Notes under the pieces: generated by a model
The model's input: the letters and a program-made list of their open reading frames with translations, nothing else
What the model was told of the DNA's origin: nothing
Database searches by the model: none
Shown here: positions 38,701 through 53,557 of the stretch, in pieces
Layout of the letters: each line of letters opens with the position of its first letter
Numbering within the stretch: position 1 is the first letter of the stretch
Program-made: the position numbers and the translations under genes
Assembly (NCBI GenBank): GCA_013397935.1
Contig: VZRN01004715.1
Coordinates: 1,009,502-1,073,501 of the forward strand
From: Dasyornis broadbenti
Lineage: Eukaryota; Chordata; Aves; Passeriformes; Dasyornithidae
Direction: 5' to 3'
Length of the DNA stretch: 64,000 nucleotides

Positions 38701-41700
38701 TCAGCTTTAGAGCTCTTAACCAGCTTTTGGCCCATGGTCCTTTCTCTTTCTAAATGGAATTTTTGTTTAAAAACTTCGAATTTTCATGTTAGGAACTCAA
38801 TGAAGCCCATTTGCCATGTGCATGTAAAAGTTTCCTTGTACAGGGCAGAACATAAAATAGGTAGTTTAGTATCTATGAAATGGCACATTGCTCTGTGCAA
38901 TGTAAACAACAGATGATTGTAAGAAGATAATTGTGATCCATAGTGATGCTGTTCTTACTAGCCAGAGACAAGCATATTCATTAACCTTGAAAAAGCACTG
39001 CTAAATGACATCTTGAATTTGTCTGCCAATATGGTCTACAATTATCAAATCAATTGGCTTTGCAGAAAATCAGTTCCTATTCTTCTACATGGCTCTTTTC
39101 TGTTGGCACTACCTGTGCAATTCTGGTCTTGCCAAATCCTTCTTTAATGGGGGAGCTCCCGACGTTTTATAAAGCAAGTATTTTCAGAAATATGGTTTGA
39201 AAACAAGGATCTCAAAATAAAGGAAATACTATTACAAAATAAAAACTTACTTCAATATTCAGATGCACAATTCCTAGCATCAGGTGCTATTTTGCATAGT
39301 TAATTTCTGTATATGAAGAATGAAAACTTCATTAATGACCTGGAATGTAATGAGGTTGAACAGACAGGCTTTGCCCCTCCTAAACAGGCCAACTACAGTG
39401 TTTCTTGGAATGATAATTTTATACTTTCATGACAGGATGTACAGGTCCGCAGCTAATGAAACCTGTTACTATACATATGCATATATTTATTACAAATTAA
39501 ATTCTGCACATATTTTACATGTAAACTAATTAATCAATAGACAATGAAAGTGAATACTGTTCATGGTCTCGTAGCAATGGATAGCACTGCTGTTATTCAT
39601 GGAAATTGGTTATAATCTCAGATTGTCATTACTGAAGTTACATGCTGCTGTAAACATTCACCCATGAATGAACTCTTAAATGGTTGTAATATATTTACTT
39701 ACTCACTCTCTTGTATGCTGTGAAATGTTTAAAATCTTATTTGATGTACAATATTGAGAAGACAATCATGAAAAATATCCTTGTTATTTTAGTCATTGTC
39801 AATGGAGAAAGTTCAGAGGGTTATAGTATTTTATTTTGTTCTGTAAATGGCTATCTCAGATCAATGATTTTATTTGAGCACTTTTGTTTGAGCATGATTT
39901 TTTTCTTCCTGATTAATCTTTGAGTATCTTTTTAAAAGGCATTTAATACTCATATTGAAATTTTTTAACTTCTCTTGACTGCTATCAGAAATCTGACTGC
40001 CCTCCATGGTGCTCAGTCAGCATTTTCAGATTCAGCACTTTCTGTCATTGATTGATAGAAGACACTTCTTTCCCAGTTACTGATTCAGACACACCAGGGA
40101 GAGACAGACAGGCTGCAGAAGAAAATTTAATCAAGTAGAAGTAATTTGTAACAGATTTTAGTATTGAAATCTACTTACACAGAATATAAAATTTTAAAAT
40201 ACTACATAGTTGATAGTAGATACTTAGCGCACAAATTCAAATGAGCGTACCCCTTTCAAATAATGATCACACAGCCTACAAAACAAAACAGTGAACCACA
40301 GGGACTGGATTTATTGTCATTATATTAAAAAGTACCTTTAGTTTTGCCATATTGTAACTAAGGATGCCAGCAGCGAATTTGGTACACCGTACACCTTCTT
40401 TTTGTGCACAACTTTTAATAAATGAGTTAATGAACTTCATCCAGGCTTTAGCAGAAGAATGTTTCATTAATCCCTCGATATAACACAAAAATGTAGGTAA
40501 GAACCTGTGATAGAACTCCCTTCTCATTGCAAATGATACATTTCATTGAAAAGGTGAGTTCATGGTTTGCACCTTACTCCCAGGAGAAAGGAAGGGAGAA
40601 AGGAAAGAGCCAGTGATGACTGCAGCTAGATTCTTAGTGCTAAGCTACTATAGCTCTTTTATTCAAACTAAATGTCTGATTCACCATTTTCAGAGCAACT
40701 TTAAAAAGGTCAGTAAAAGTTGGCTGCTGTTAATTTGGTCCAACTCTTTAGTTCTTATCTGGCTGCTAGCAGCATAATCTCCTGTTCTGCAAACACCCTC
40801 CCTTAATAGGTCATCAGAAAATAATTTTTCTGAGGGAAACCCTAAATTAAATTGCATCCTAAAATTTTAAAAATAGTGTATTTATCCATAATATTGATAT
40901 TATATTTTCCTCAAACATATGCTTGGAAAAGGAAAATTTTCAGTCTAAAAAATTTTCTTAGGTGGAAGAACAGTGGGTCGCATTCTTTACAGTCATTGAC
41001 AAACTTTTGTGTGGCTTTTAGCATCAAGGAGAGCATTGAGAAAGATCAAGAGTTAAAAAACATTCTTTTTTTCTGTGTGAAAAATATGGGAAATACTGAG
41101 TTTTTTTCTAATTTAGTAATGGTAAATTTTTGAAAGCTATTTCTGTTGTTCTATTTTCTCCCTATCCAACATCTATATGGAATTCTGTACTGTTCTAGTT
41201 TTACTAATATTTCTGGTGTAATACTTTGAGACCATAAGACAAGCACTAAGAGTTTTTGGAGAAAAAATAAAGTCCTGGTTGATGCTTAATTCTCTGTAGA
41301 TACAGGCTGGTTGGCTGTGTGTAGATTGACAATTGGTTTTAGGATAATACTTTCACTTTTCAAATAGCTCTCAGAAGATATATGCATGTACATCTGTCAA
41401 AGAATCTATATTTGTCTTGTTTTATGTTGGCAATACGATTCCCAATTATTTTTAAAATGTCCATTACAGCATGTTTCCAAAGGACTTTGAAATATGTTAT
41501 CTATCTTCAAGGCAGCGTCCTCATAGACATGTTCAAGTTAATATTTTGGAAACTGCATAGAGAAAAAAGAAATTAATCCTTTTGGTTCTTTTAAAAATCC
41601 ATATAGGACTCCTACCAAGAAGAGAGTTGATGCTTGAAGTAAACCAGCAAAGAAAAATTTGGTATAGTTTTACATGATAGACAAAAAGTAGCTTAGGCTA

Positions 41701-43971
41701 AATTGCCAGATTCTTTGTCTTTCAAATACATAAAGTCTGCCAGGTTCAGCATGAATGCAGAGATTTGTCATCACTGAAAAGTTTTCAGGAACAGGATTTA
41801 AGATTACAGAGGGTCAGATTCTATTGATTCTATCTGAATTATTCCAGGTGCTTTCCTAAGTCTATGTGAATTGCTTACTATCCATGTACATCAATGTTAA
41901 TGTTCCTAGAACCTGTTCTGACTTAAGTTTTCATAATCTTTCTATACTAGTAGATTATTCAGATGCAGTGAAGTATGTTCATCAATAAGTACAGTCTTGT
42001 CACTTAGCCAAGCGTGCTGCAGAGGTCTTGGCAGCACAGTAGATTTCAGATGTAAAGTTGTTAAGGAAAAAAAAAGCAAACCAGAAAAACCTTCATGGTA
42101 CTACAAATTCACTTCTTATAAACACATTTGCATTGAAATACACAATAAACTCAAACCACAATAGGCATAAAATGCAACAAAATATTCAACAACAAAATCA
42201 ATAAAAACAAACAAGCTAAGCAACAAAATGAGTAAACAACAATTAGAGCCTTTAACAAGCAGGGATAGATAGTCTGAGTTCCTAAGCTTTATATAAGGCA
42301 ATGATAATTTGAGCTTTTGTATGCCTTCATCTTCCTGCCCCTTCCAATTTTGTGACTGAATTGTACATGATAATAAAATTTATCCTGTGAGACAGCACTC
42401 ACCATGGGGATTCTTAAAAATACAGTCACAGATAACCTTATTTTAGCTCTTTGAGGTTTTAGCTTTCCAAGTAAGTGGACCAAAATCATTCCCACCTACT
42501 TCTCATAGATGATGATTTATCCAACTTCTACTCAATGTCTTCTTCAACTCAACTCATTAACTGTACTGTACCTCCCTCTCTGTATCAGATGTAACACACC
42601 ATTTTAAAATCTTTATTGTTTGAAACACAGTAAAGTGTAAAGGGTGGTATTTTCCAAATGCATGGAACCAGGACGTACTGTTCATTTAGATTAAATCTGA
42701 TGGTGTAAGCCTGGTTTTTCTGAGGTGCTTTAGCATTGAAAACAGTCTCAGCAACATTACTTGCTGGACTTGTGTCACAGCATCCCATTCCTCCACTTCA
42801 CAAAGCTTTGTGGTCCTGCCAGTTTCTTGACACTGTCTGCTAACAGAGCTGAAGGAAAAGGGTAGAGCAGAGTGCAACAGTCATGGAGATAAATATCATA
42901 CATATGTGCTTTAGGTGACATAACAAATTACATATATTAATTATCATCATGTTGTGTCATTAAATGACTTTAACATACATAATGTAAAGCTTGTATGAGT
43001 ATTTTAGATTTATTATTTTTCAACTTTAGTGCTTAATTATACAAACTTGATTATGCAGACTGGATGAGAAAATGTAGTTGTATCTTTCAGCTAATAAAAA
43101 TGTGATAAACTGATAAAAAAGTGCAGTGGTTGGTACCAGGAATTGCAGTGAACAATGAATGTCATTTTCCATTTTGTGTATTTAACAGTTTTGTTCAAAA
43201 TTCAATTAAATTTATTCCATTCACATCTACCTATTAACATGTTTTGTTGGTATTGCATTAAAATAACAGTGCTTTATAACCTGTTGGAAATATTCAGACT
43301 GTATCACTTTACCTACAAGGTCTTAAGAAATTATCCATAGAAGACCATTGTGTGTGATCTATAAATGGTCTGATTACTGATCCCATTGACATGAAAGTAA
43401 AACTTACCTAAAGGGATGTTTATTGATGTGATCAGTGATTCTGGTTTCCTATGACACCATGCTGTGAATGTTTCTTGGAGAGAAAACATAAACTGGCATG
43501 ACAGATTTGCTTAGATACCCTTATAATACCTTTGCACTTTATCTTGCGCTTTTATTTTCAGTGAGAATTACTTTCTGCTATTTTCATGGTACTTTGTTAC
43601 AATATTAGTCAATAGTTTTCCATTCTTGTATAGTTTCCGTTTTTGTATTAGTTGTTTTTCTTCCACAAATAGGGACAATGAAGATATATAAATTGTTAGA
43701 TTTCTTTGATTTCACGCTACACTTCAGTTTATCAAGATCCCTTTGAATTCTCAATTTGACCTTCAGAATTGTTCCAACTCTCCCCAGCTTGCTATTAGAA
43801 ATGAACATTGTGTTCTCTTTCTTTGTCAAGTTTGGTAAATAATGACTGAATAAAAACTGCTTGACAATCAGTAGGAGTATGGGGTTGTATATTAAATATA
43901 AAAATAGGTTATTTGGCATGTATCTGGTATTGTACATCAAGGACGCTTCTGATTTCATTTTGCCTTATATG

Positions 43972-44355
43972 ATAGAATCATAGACTGGTTTGGGTTGGGA
44001 CTCAAAGGTCTTCTAGTTCCAAACACCTGCCACGGGCAGGGACATCTTCCACTAGGACAGGTTGCTCAAAGCCCCATCCAGCCTGATCTTGAACAGTCCC
44101 AGGGATGGGGCATCCTCAGCTTCTCTGGGAAACCGAGTTTTTTCAGTTTAAAGCCATTCCATCTTGTCCTAGCACTACAAGCCCCTGTAAAAAGTCTGTC
44201 TCCAGCTTTAAGTACAGGATAGTTGCTATAAGGTCTATGTGGTCCCTTCTCTGGAAGATCCAGCCCTGTGTTCATCCTTGGAGGCCTCCTTTTGACTTTC
44301 TCCATCAGGACCATGTCCTTCTTATGCTGGGGTCCACAGAACTATACACAAATAT
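43972..44355 (-). mobile_element. CR1 LINE 3' fragment, minus orientation
   Basis: The plus strand begins ATAGAATCATAGACTGGTTT, then GGTTGGGACTCAAAGGTCTT and later GCTGGGGTCCACAGAACTAT. This is the reverse complement of the 3' untranslated and C-terminal region of an avian CR1. The fragment is fairly long (about 380 bp) and less diverged than the 18.7-kb copy. Minus frames across it (for example 44066-44314) are repeat-derived and not genes. Confidence 0.9.
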
Positions 44356-46464
44356 CCAAGATATGCTATTATGTCAGTATTAAGATATGTTTATGACTGC
44401 AAATACTGTGGCAGTGAAACACTATTAAAATATTTTCAGTTCAGTGGGAACATCTAATTAACTAGGTATTATGTCTTTGATTTATGCAGGTTTTAAAATG
44501 TTTGAATAACAAAATAATGCTACAGTTAGCCTTAAATTCTTTTAAAAAGCTTTTTTATTGATACTTATATGATTCATTAAGTAGTGAGCTGACAAAAGAA
44601 ATACAGCAGTTTGTGTCTTGTCACAAATTTGATGTGGTTTGGGTAAAAATTGTCATTTTAAGAATTAAGAATGCTTTTATTCTCTGTGTATTTCAAACAA
44701 CTTTACCTCTAGAACTGCAGATTTGGATTAAAAATTATTTTTATGGAACTGTCAGTGTAGTTTAGGGAATTTTTGTACATAATTTTCTTGTCATGTAGAG
44801 GATATTCTTGTTGAGTAGCAACTAGGATCATGAGTACATAAGATAAAGTAAGATCTACACAGAAAATCTGTAGAATGTATTAATACTGTTGATGAGTTTA
44901 AAAGTTTGGTCTAAGCTTTCCCCAGGCAAGTGTGTATTGAAGACAAACATAAAAACAACATCTCTATCTGAAAATAAGGGAGTATTTACTAACGGTTATC
45001 ATAATTTCTTAATATCATAAACAGTGATAAAAAACCAAGCCTTTTTAAAAGGAAAACAAATAATTTTAAAAGGTCATATTTCCTGTGAAAATAGACTGTC
45101 TCAGTCTTAAAATTGTCTGGTAAGAAAAGACTGCCTTGAGATATAGGTCTTGTGGGGCACTTACCTGTCATTTTTTTCTCCCTGAATTACATGGGCAGGC
45201 TCAGCAGATAGCAGCTCTTTCCTGATATATAATACAGTTCAACCAGTTACTACTTGAAACTTGCTTGTTCTTAGAGAAACTTCTAGGTTTTCTTGTTGTT
45301 AGGTCAGAAGACAGTAGGTGATATTAATAAAGAGATAAAAGGACATGCCTGCCCTCCGAATTTCTAACAGACTCTTTGTTTATCATTGTTTTAGTCAGAC
45401 TGCAGCAATATTTAGTGAGTTCAACATGAACCCATGCTTAAGCAGATAAAACATTAAGGTGCAATGTGAAAAAGTTCACTTAAAATACGTTTAAACCAGA
45501 TGTGAGTTTGGTATTTGTAAGACGCCTGTAAAAATATGGGTTTAGAAATATTTTAGCAGAAGTTTTAAAAAAATAGTCCTTTGTATAGTGATAGCTTATG
45601 GGATCTTGAGCTAAAGGACAGTTTTATCTTCAAAGTCGTCAGATTGTCATATCAGATCCACTATTTTGAAATCTAAGCAAAACAAATAAAACATCCCTAA
45701 AAATCTTTTTACTAGTTTCACTGTAGTGTGTCTAAAATAAATGTTTTATTTTAGTGTATTTTGTCAAAAGAGAATTGCAAATATTATAGATGGATAATTA
45801 ATAATGAATGTCCAATAGTTAATATTCATTATTGACTCCAAGTTATAAAGCAAAGTTTTGTTGTAATACAGTTACTAATTAGATTCTAATTAATAATTTC
45901 AACCTTGTAACATTTAAAAAATAGGTAGGCAAATCATCACTAACCAACCTGCATTCTAGCGATAATTCTAGCCTTCACTACATTCAGTAATAATTCTTGT
46001 GAGGCCACAAGCCTCTGCAAATCTGACCTGAGATTTCAGCTGAAATTTTTCAGGTTTCTGCCTATTTCAATATTTCATTTTAAGAATAAATTATCCCTGC
46101 ATTGGATAAAATTGTAATTATCCATAATCTTTTTAAAGTAATCTAAAATCCTTAAAATAGAACCACTTTAGGGCTAATTTAAAGTAAAGCTTAGATTAAT
46201 AATCTGCATTTCAAGGAAAAAAACCTGAAGCACAGCACTGTGTCTATCTCTTGTTTCAGTATATATATTTTTGGAGTGATTAATTGAGGATATATTCTTG
46301 GAAGATATGACATTTTATATGCAGTATTGTATTTTAAATGTTTCATATGAGGTAAAAGTATGAAAGCTTAAAACCACTGTGGAGCTTCTCTTTGCTATCA
46401 TAAGCTTGCTGTCACATACCAGAGTAATCTTTTCAATTAAAAGGGATCTTTATTCAGAGAAACA
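44356..46464. other. AT-rich spacer between CR1 copies
   Basis: About 2.1 kb with no gene recognised. A foldback AATAATGAAT/ATTCATTATT at 45800-45833 is its only notable structure. Confidence 0.6.
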
Positions 46465-46812
46465 CATAATCAGAGAATGATTGGCAGTCAGAGGGATCTC
46501 TGAAGACAATCTAGTCCAAATAAGCCAGGTTCAGGTAGAGCAGATTGCACAGGACCATGTCTAGGCGGGTTTTGAATATCTCCAGAGGAGATTACATAAC
46601 CTCGCTGGGCAATCTGTTCCAGAGTTCTGCCAGCTACAAAGCAAACAAATCTTTCCTCACATTCAGATTCCTGTGTTTCAGTTTGTGCTTGTTGCCTTTT
46701 GTTCTGTCACTGGGTACCACTGAAGAGTCTGGTCCAGTCTTCTTGACACCTATCCTTAAGTTATTTGTATGCATTGACAAGTTATTCTTCTTCACCCATC
46801 TCAAAGGTTTTT
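46465..46812 (-). mobile_element. CR1 LINE 3' fragment, minus orientation
   Basis: AATCTAGTCCAAATAAGCCA, GGCGGGTTTTGAATATCTCC, TGGGCAATCTGTTCCAGAG and TTGTTCTGTCACTGGGTACC follow the reverse complement of the avian CR1 3' region, in the same subfamily style as the copy at 18.7 kb. It is strongly diverged. The 89-codon plus frame across it (46545-46814) is not a gene. Confidence 0.85.
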
Positions 46813-49800
46813 AAAAATTTGGGGCATCTTTGAGTGCCTATAAATAGTGAAAAGAAAACCCTAATTGCAGCATTAATCTGCTGATGTCTATTCTGTAGCT
46901 TCTACCATTACAAAATCTCCATTTTTTCCCTTTCAACTGTCACACTTCTAAAAATCTCAGGTTTAATTACTTTTGTCGTAAGAATTTCTGTTCTGCTGTT
47001 AGGACTAGAGTAAGGACCTGCAATACACCTTAGTTTCCAGACCCACTTTTTCTGCTATCACAGTTTCACTAACTCCTTTTCAGGATTCATTTTAAGACAT
47101 TAACTTATGTTAATGCTAATAAAAGAATAAAGTCTAAACCTAAGTTTAAACAATAATAAATAACATCTAACACATAAGTTAATGGAGTCCCACTATAATT
47201 ATCATTGTGCACAGATCTGTCTGGTTCTCCAAGGGTTTTCCTACAATGTGGTTGGAGTACATTGCATTTAATGAATACCTTAGTCTTCCAGTGTCATCAA
47301 AGATGCATTTAATGCAAGTTGTAGGCTTGCATTTGGTTATTCAAATAACTTTTTATATTGTACTGACATACTGCATGGAACAGTAGAATAAGACTCCTAC
47401 AAAAATGTGAGTATTCTGTTGCATTGCTTATGCTAGTTATCACCATCAAGACCTGGTAAATAAGTTCAGTATATCTGCAAATTTTTAACATTATTTAAAA
47501 TCCTTGTTCTCTTCAGCATGATTTAAGCTTTGGAAACTCTGATGGTGCAATCATTTTATTTCACAGAATAGTAGATATTATTGTGGAAATACACAGCACA
47601 GATCCTCCTGTGTACTGTATTCTTACACGTGTATTCTAGAAAGTTAATCTAACTGATCATTCATGCTTGCTCTAAATATTATATTTCTACAAAGGAAAAA
47701 AAAAGGCTATATTTGTTTCCCAATGTAATGTTGCTTAAGGACAGTGGAGTCAGTAAGAGTTATCTTTATCATACAAAAATATTTCTTGAACTATAGAAAT
47801 TGCACAACAGATTAAAAGAAAAAGAAAAAGGAGAACAAATGCACCTAGGTCCACAGCTGTGATTCTGAGTCTACTTTAGATGGTGCCTAGCTTGTGTCTT
47901 AATTAATTTGTCTTGTTTTAAATTCATTTGTTCTCCCTCTTTATAAATATTCCTCTGAAGATTTTGTGTATCATTTTTCTAAATTCTTGATAAATGCTGG
48001 AGGGAAAAGATAACATAGCATTTCTTTGATAACATTAGTCTTCTTTTCCGTACTTAAATAAATCAAGAGCTTTAAATTAAAATAACACAATGCCCATACA
48101 AAGGCCCATATGCTTTTTTATTATTATTATTTATCCATTCTGTATTTCTCATTGTTAAGCATTCATTGAAAAAGAACAACTCTGGTTTTTGATGATACAC
48201 TGGGAGTTGGAAATCTTGTGGCCAACAAAGAATAGATGAGTTCCAGCAATTATAATGCCACTTTCAAAGTCTACATTTTTTGTGTGGTTCTGAATAATTT
48301 TCTATAGATGTGATTCTAGGTGTGGGGAATAGAGTGCCAACTGGAAAAATGGATACCACTCTTTGAACTACTATGGATAAGTAGGCAGTAGGCATCTGTC
48401 TAGTCTCCTGTTCTGCTTATCTATTCCAAATCTGCCTAGATTTAGAGAGGGAAGATAATGTCAGATGGAGCTATAATAACTGCTGATCCCTGTATCCAAT
48501 GATCAGCATGGTTGTCATCATTATGAAAAAAAAAATTGGTGATGTACATAATAGTGAACTTCTGGACTGAAAAATTGCAGATCCAATTTGATCTGATGGT
48601 TGGAGTTAAGTATGAAACTATTCAAATGAAATTATTAAAACATTCTAAAAAGAATTTGAAACAATTCCCCTGAGAAATTGAGTGGCTGTGGAAGAATTCT
48701 TAATGGAAAAATGCTTTAGTGCCTGAGAAATTCAAGCTATATTTCTATAGAATAGAGCTATTTTTGTTGAAAAAATGATCTATCAACTTTCTTATCTGAA
48801 CTTTCTCTTTAAATAATTGCCTTAAGAATTTTACTTAATTTTTTTTTCTTTGCCTTTAATTGTAAAGAAAGGTTGGTAATACTTGAAGGAGAACATTTAG
48901 GTGTGAAAAAGACCCCAAATACGTGAAAATATTCTTACTCGGGATATAATGGATATCATGGTTAATTGCGCATGTACACAGAGCTGGTTTGACTTGCACG
49001 CACCAAGGTGCTGGAAATAGATGGGTGGATGCTCATATACACCTCATACATCTGTAGACCTCTCACCACTTCCAAAACGGATAAGTTTCAGTTCAGTTAT
49101 TATAATATGTGTAAGAGAAATATTGAAAACTTCCTATTGTCAAAATATTGGATTAATTGGGTGAGACTTTGTCTTTGGACAGCAACTGTGCTTACAAAGA
49201 AGCAGATAAGCAATTTAATCATTTGTCTAGCAGAACAGCATTTTGTTTATCACGGACATTTTGTCTTTTCAAATTACCTGGTTTTCTCCCTACTAAAGTA
49301 TTGCAAAGAAAAATTAAGCTGCCTGATTTTTTCTTTCTTTTGCAAGAAGTTTTTTGCATCCTCAGAAAATAATCTGTTTGTATTAAGAAATATGCACAAC
49401 AAAGTAGCAGTTCTATGAATCAGTTTGCTTTCAAAATACTTTAATCCAAAAAATCAAATGCACTAACTTCTGATTCTTTTTGAAAGAGACTATAAGAAAA
49501 TTTACAGTTTAGTTTTAGCATAGCCCTATCTTTTCCTTTGCTTCATCTTATCTTTTAAATAATGTATTGAGGAATGCTGAAGCAATGTAGTTTAAATTTA
49601 ATAATACTTTCCTCAAAGGTGGGGAGAAAAAGAACCCCATGTGGGTTTTTTGTGCTGTTATTGGGTTCTCTCAGTGGTGATATACCCAAGCAGTTGAGAT
49701 ACGAACACATGCAAAAAAAAGGAAAATTTAAAAATGGATATATATATCTAGGGCTGACCTTAGTTAAAACTTGTTTTTAGTCTCAATGTGAATAGGTCTA

Positions 49801-52800
49801 AGTGCATGAAATAAAAACGTTCCCTTATTTTGCATGTATCTGTGGAAAAAGAATTGAGAAAGTTAATTTCTGGCAAATCTTGTTAATTCATTGGTGTAAG
49901 AGACCGTGTTTTCACTGTGTGGTTTGCAAAGTCCATGGTGAGTCCATGTGAGCAGGGCTCCTCCTCTATGTCCAAGCCTTCTAAAAGCTATTGCAAAATG
50001 AATTACTTAACATTGAGAAGAATTTTGTACATGTTGGTTGTTAAGAAGAGTTTATCATTATAATACATTTAAGAGGAACAATTCCTAATCCTCTGTGATT
50101 CAACTCAAAGCTTTTAAGTTTGCTTTAAGGTAGGGCCTTCAAGCGGAGAAATGACAGGACAGTTAAAGACAGTGTATGGTCCTGTTTCACTGAAATGTAA
50201 TTAAACATAAGTTGAAGTGAAATAGTAAACTTAGAATTAGTGTTGAAAATAGAGATTAAATGTTGAGTTTAAGTGATACCATTTCATGCAATGTACAGTA
50301 TTCTTCTGAGTTTTATCTGGAACAGTCCTGACAGATCTTTTCAAACTTTTTGTCTCTTGTATTATTGTATCATTTCATGTCTCATTTTTATGGCTCATCC
50401 TTTCCTGTTTTTGTATTTATATTTTGCAGAGCTGAGGTTTTACATGTTATATTATATTTATTAAAAATAATTAAGCAGCAATTAATGACTTTTATATCAT
50501 CATTATATATTAGATCAGGTGTTAGTGTGCAACTCTGAAAGCACTTGGAGTGATTGATTTGGCTGCCATGGAAAGAAATAATTTAAATAAAACTGAACAG
50601 AGAACATTTTCTCTGAATATTTGTGTTACCGAGGAAGGAAGCAATGTTCTGTACACATCACTCAGTGGAAGACCTCCAGTACTGAAAAAAGATTTAACTG
50701 TATTGCGAAGATATCTCATGCAATGAAGGCAGAATGAGAGGTTTTCTTAAATCTGTCAGTATATTGATTTATAACACACTCTCTGTAAAGAGCATAAGAA
50801 TAGATCCTCAGCTAGAGTGATTTATCAAAGCTCATTGTCATGGGATATCAATCTTTAGAAGCAGCGTAGGAATTCTGGTTTCAATTATTGTTTTCTGAAA
50901 TTTTTATGCTAATCTCTGACAACTTTTATCTCACTTCTCTGAAATTTGAAGTGAGATTCAAGTCTTCAAATTGGACATTAATCCTTAGCAATGCAGTTCC
51001 CACAAGCATGAAAAAGGTAAGATTCTGGATCATACATCACAACCCAACTTCCGCTGTAAAGGTCAATCAGATCCTTAAGTTGTGTACAGTGCCACAGGAT
51101 AAGCCAATCTGCCTCCCTGAGAGCCTGTATCAGAAGGTGCTGGTGCATTAGAACGATGCATTCTAGTGTGTTAGACAACGTACTGCCTTTGAGGAAACTC
51201 AGTTTATAAATTACATATGCTTAAATATTTTAGTATCCTGGGAGCAAAACACCCTGTATTTCTGTCTGCAGAATGATAGAAATATCTATCATGAGATTCC
51301 TAATGTTTTAGAATCCCTTATGCTGAAGACAAACACCAGTGATCCCATTGAGGGTCCAGTTTAGCAAAGTACCTTGACCATACTCAACTTAGGAGCAGGT
51401 TCTACATCAGATGTACTACCCAGGGTAAAAATAGCTAAACTGCAGTGGTGAGGTTTATAAGGTCCTATCTTTTATGAAGTTGGAGTTACAGTGGAAAATT
51501 TCACCACTTCTCTTGGTGCTTTTCTTATGTTACGTTTTTTGGAGCCTTGATAATATCTGTCTGGTCTTTGCATAATTACGTCTTAGAAAAATATTCAGGC
51601 AGAAACCTGACTTATAGAGTTACTAAGTGATGGAAAGGAACAGTGTTCATGACATATCCTTGTTCTCAGAAATTCCATATTAATTTCTTGTAGGCAGCCT
51701 TCTGATCAGCACAGTTGATTGGTCTGAACTTAGATTTAGTACCATAAAACGTTCAGTGACCCTCTGCATTTAATTCAGGATTCCACGTAAATCAAGCTTT
51801 CTAAAACTATTTCCAATATGATAATTAGCAATTATTTTGTTGTGATCAGCTGGAGGTGAATGTACCCCCCTGACCTGTCAGGGGATATGCTACAGACATT
51901 TTAAAATATATTTCCATATATAAAAATAGGAAAACAGACTACTAAAAATCATTACATTATGAATTTATATGGTACCACTCATCTTTAGATGGACAAAAGA
52001 TACACCAAAATGCTTAAGCATACATGTATCTTTTAAGTTTGTCACTACTATAATAAAGTATATAATTTAACTCTTCTGTAGTTTCACTTTAGAGTTTGCA
52101 TAAACTTATAATTAAGCAAGTGCTTAAGCACTTTGCTGGATTTTGGCCTAAGAGCTTAATGATTATTTTACAGTATAATGACATGTCCAGTATGAAGGGA
52201 AACAAAACCTCTGTCTATAGGACTCATTTGCCATGAAAAAGTCTGTCGGTATGTTGCATGATAATCAGTTCAGTTCAATGTACAGTAAATTGGATCATTA
52301 TTATTAATTTTCTCATCTCCCAAGCAATTCATGAACCATTTTTAGAATTTCAACGGTTCATGAATCAGACAAAAATGAATTAAATAAGAACCCAGCCCAC
52401 AATGGGATGATGAGTCAGAGTTCTTTTCTGTATCAGTGTCGACCAAAGTAAATCTGAAATCTAATGAGGATTGGCACTGTGGCAGAAAAGGCCATAATGA
52501 ACATGAAACAATATGTTGAATTTACATGTTAAGACTTTTTGTTGATTTTGGCAATTTCACTGAAGATTATGTGAAAAATCCATAAACATCTGGATGAGAA
52601 GAGTGGGGGGTATTACTTTATACTAAAATGATGGAGTTTATATTGGGATACAATACTATAAATGGAAGAGAAAAGTAGTTTCTTGCACAGCTGTTTCCAA
52701 TTTTGCTAATCTATATTTCAGGCCAAATTCACGATGGAATTAAACCACAAATTTACATTGATGTGTATGTGTCTGAATTAAAGATATGGGGGAAAAACTT

Positions 52801-53551
52801 TTGAAGATCACTAAATCTCAGTAATACTTTGGAGGTATTTAGTCAGCTTTATTTTCAGAAGACAAAATTAGCACGTACAGCTGCTATTTGTGGCCTGTAG
52901 TTTTTGAAAGTGAAGGACTAAGTTTACAAAAGGACATATGTACATTTTTAGGTCCTGAAACATGGGTGCGAAAAAGTCTGTTCAGAATCAAAGCTTATGT
53001 TTCAGTCTGAGATCAAAAAGTTTTGCTCTAAAGGTTCTGTGTAAACATTTCAACTTGAATATGCTGAGTATCTACAAATTTTAATAGTAGTTTTTAACAA
53101 CATATTCATATACATATATAAAACGTAGGATTCAGCAAGGACTCTGTTCTAAAAACATTAGAATTTGTGTCTCTGCATTTTTTTTGTAAAAGACTAAGTG
53201 ATGAATAGCCTATTTCCAAGTTTTCTCTGTCTTTAGGAAACAAATTGAACTCATAGACAAAACCAGTAAGTGTTCTGCTTTGGTAAAAAGGAAAGAGATC
53301 AGAGGCAGAGAAGAGTGTTTGATAAAATGGCATGATGAAGCTCCTAAAATTACTGCTGTTTGTGTACAATACAACAATTTCCTTGTTAATATTTCCTATT
53401 TAGTATCTATAATTAAGGATAAAATAAAGCTATTTTGTAACGAAAAAAAAAAATTAGGATAAAGAGGACATCCTACTGTACTACAGTAGACAGTATGACA
53501 AAGATTTCAGTTGTGGGACTGGTTTTGCAGCACTTGTCAGAGAGAGCACCA
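46813..53551. other. AT-rich non-coding stretch
   Basis: Nearly 7 kb without a supportable gene. The plus frame of 136 codons at 49008-49418 has AT-driven composition, overlaps another frame and shows no domain. Stretches at 52095-52165 and 52720-52770 resemble very old sauropsid repeat text (for example GTGCTTAAGCACTTTGCTGG at 52121). Confidence 0.55.
52095..52165. repeat. Ancient interspersed repeat fragment
   Basis: AAGCAAGTGCTTAAGCACTT followed by TGCTGGATTTTGGCCTA resembles the 'cttaagtgctttgctggatcggggcc' text found in many copies across turtles and archosaurs. This is a memory match without alignment; family uncertain. Confidence 0.35.
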
Positions 53552-53557
53552 GAGATC

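Larger units (their letters stand above)
30774..43970. other. Long AT-rich non-coding stretch
   Basis: Thirteen kilobases with no supportable gene. Small structures include a perfect 28-nt foldback at 35366-35393, an ancient repeat fragment at 35720-35795 and a short foldback at 38883-38901 (ACATTGC/GCAATGT). A donor-like GCCAG|GTAAGA sits at 33834 without a matching acceptor. Confidence 0.55.

Noticed and set aside
43605..43958. 117-codon minus frame
   Set aside because: AT-driven composition ending just before a CR1 fragment; no domain seen.
44066..44314. 82-codon minus frame with Pro/Arg-rich composition
   Set aside because: It lies wholly in a CR1 fragment.
49008..49418. 136-codon plus frame
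   Set aside because: Composition follows the AT-rich DNA (many Phe, Leu, Ile, Lys), another frame overlaps it, and no motif or splice context supports a gene.
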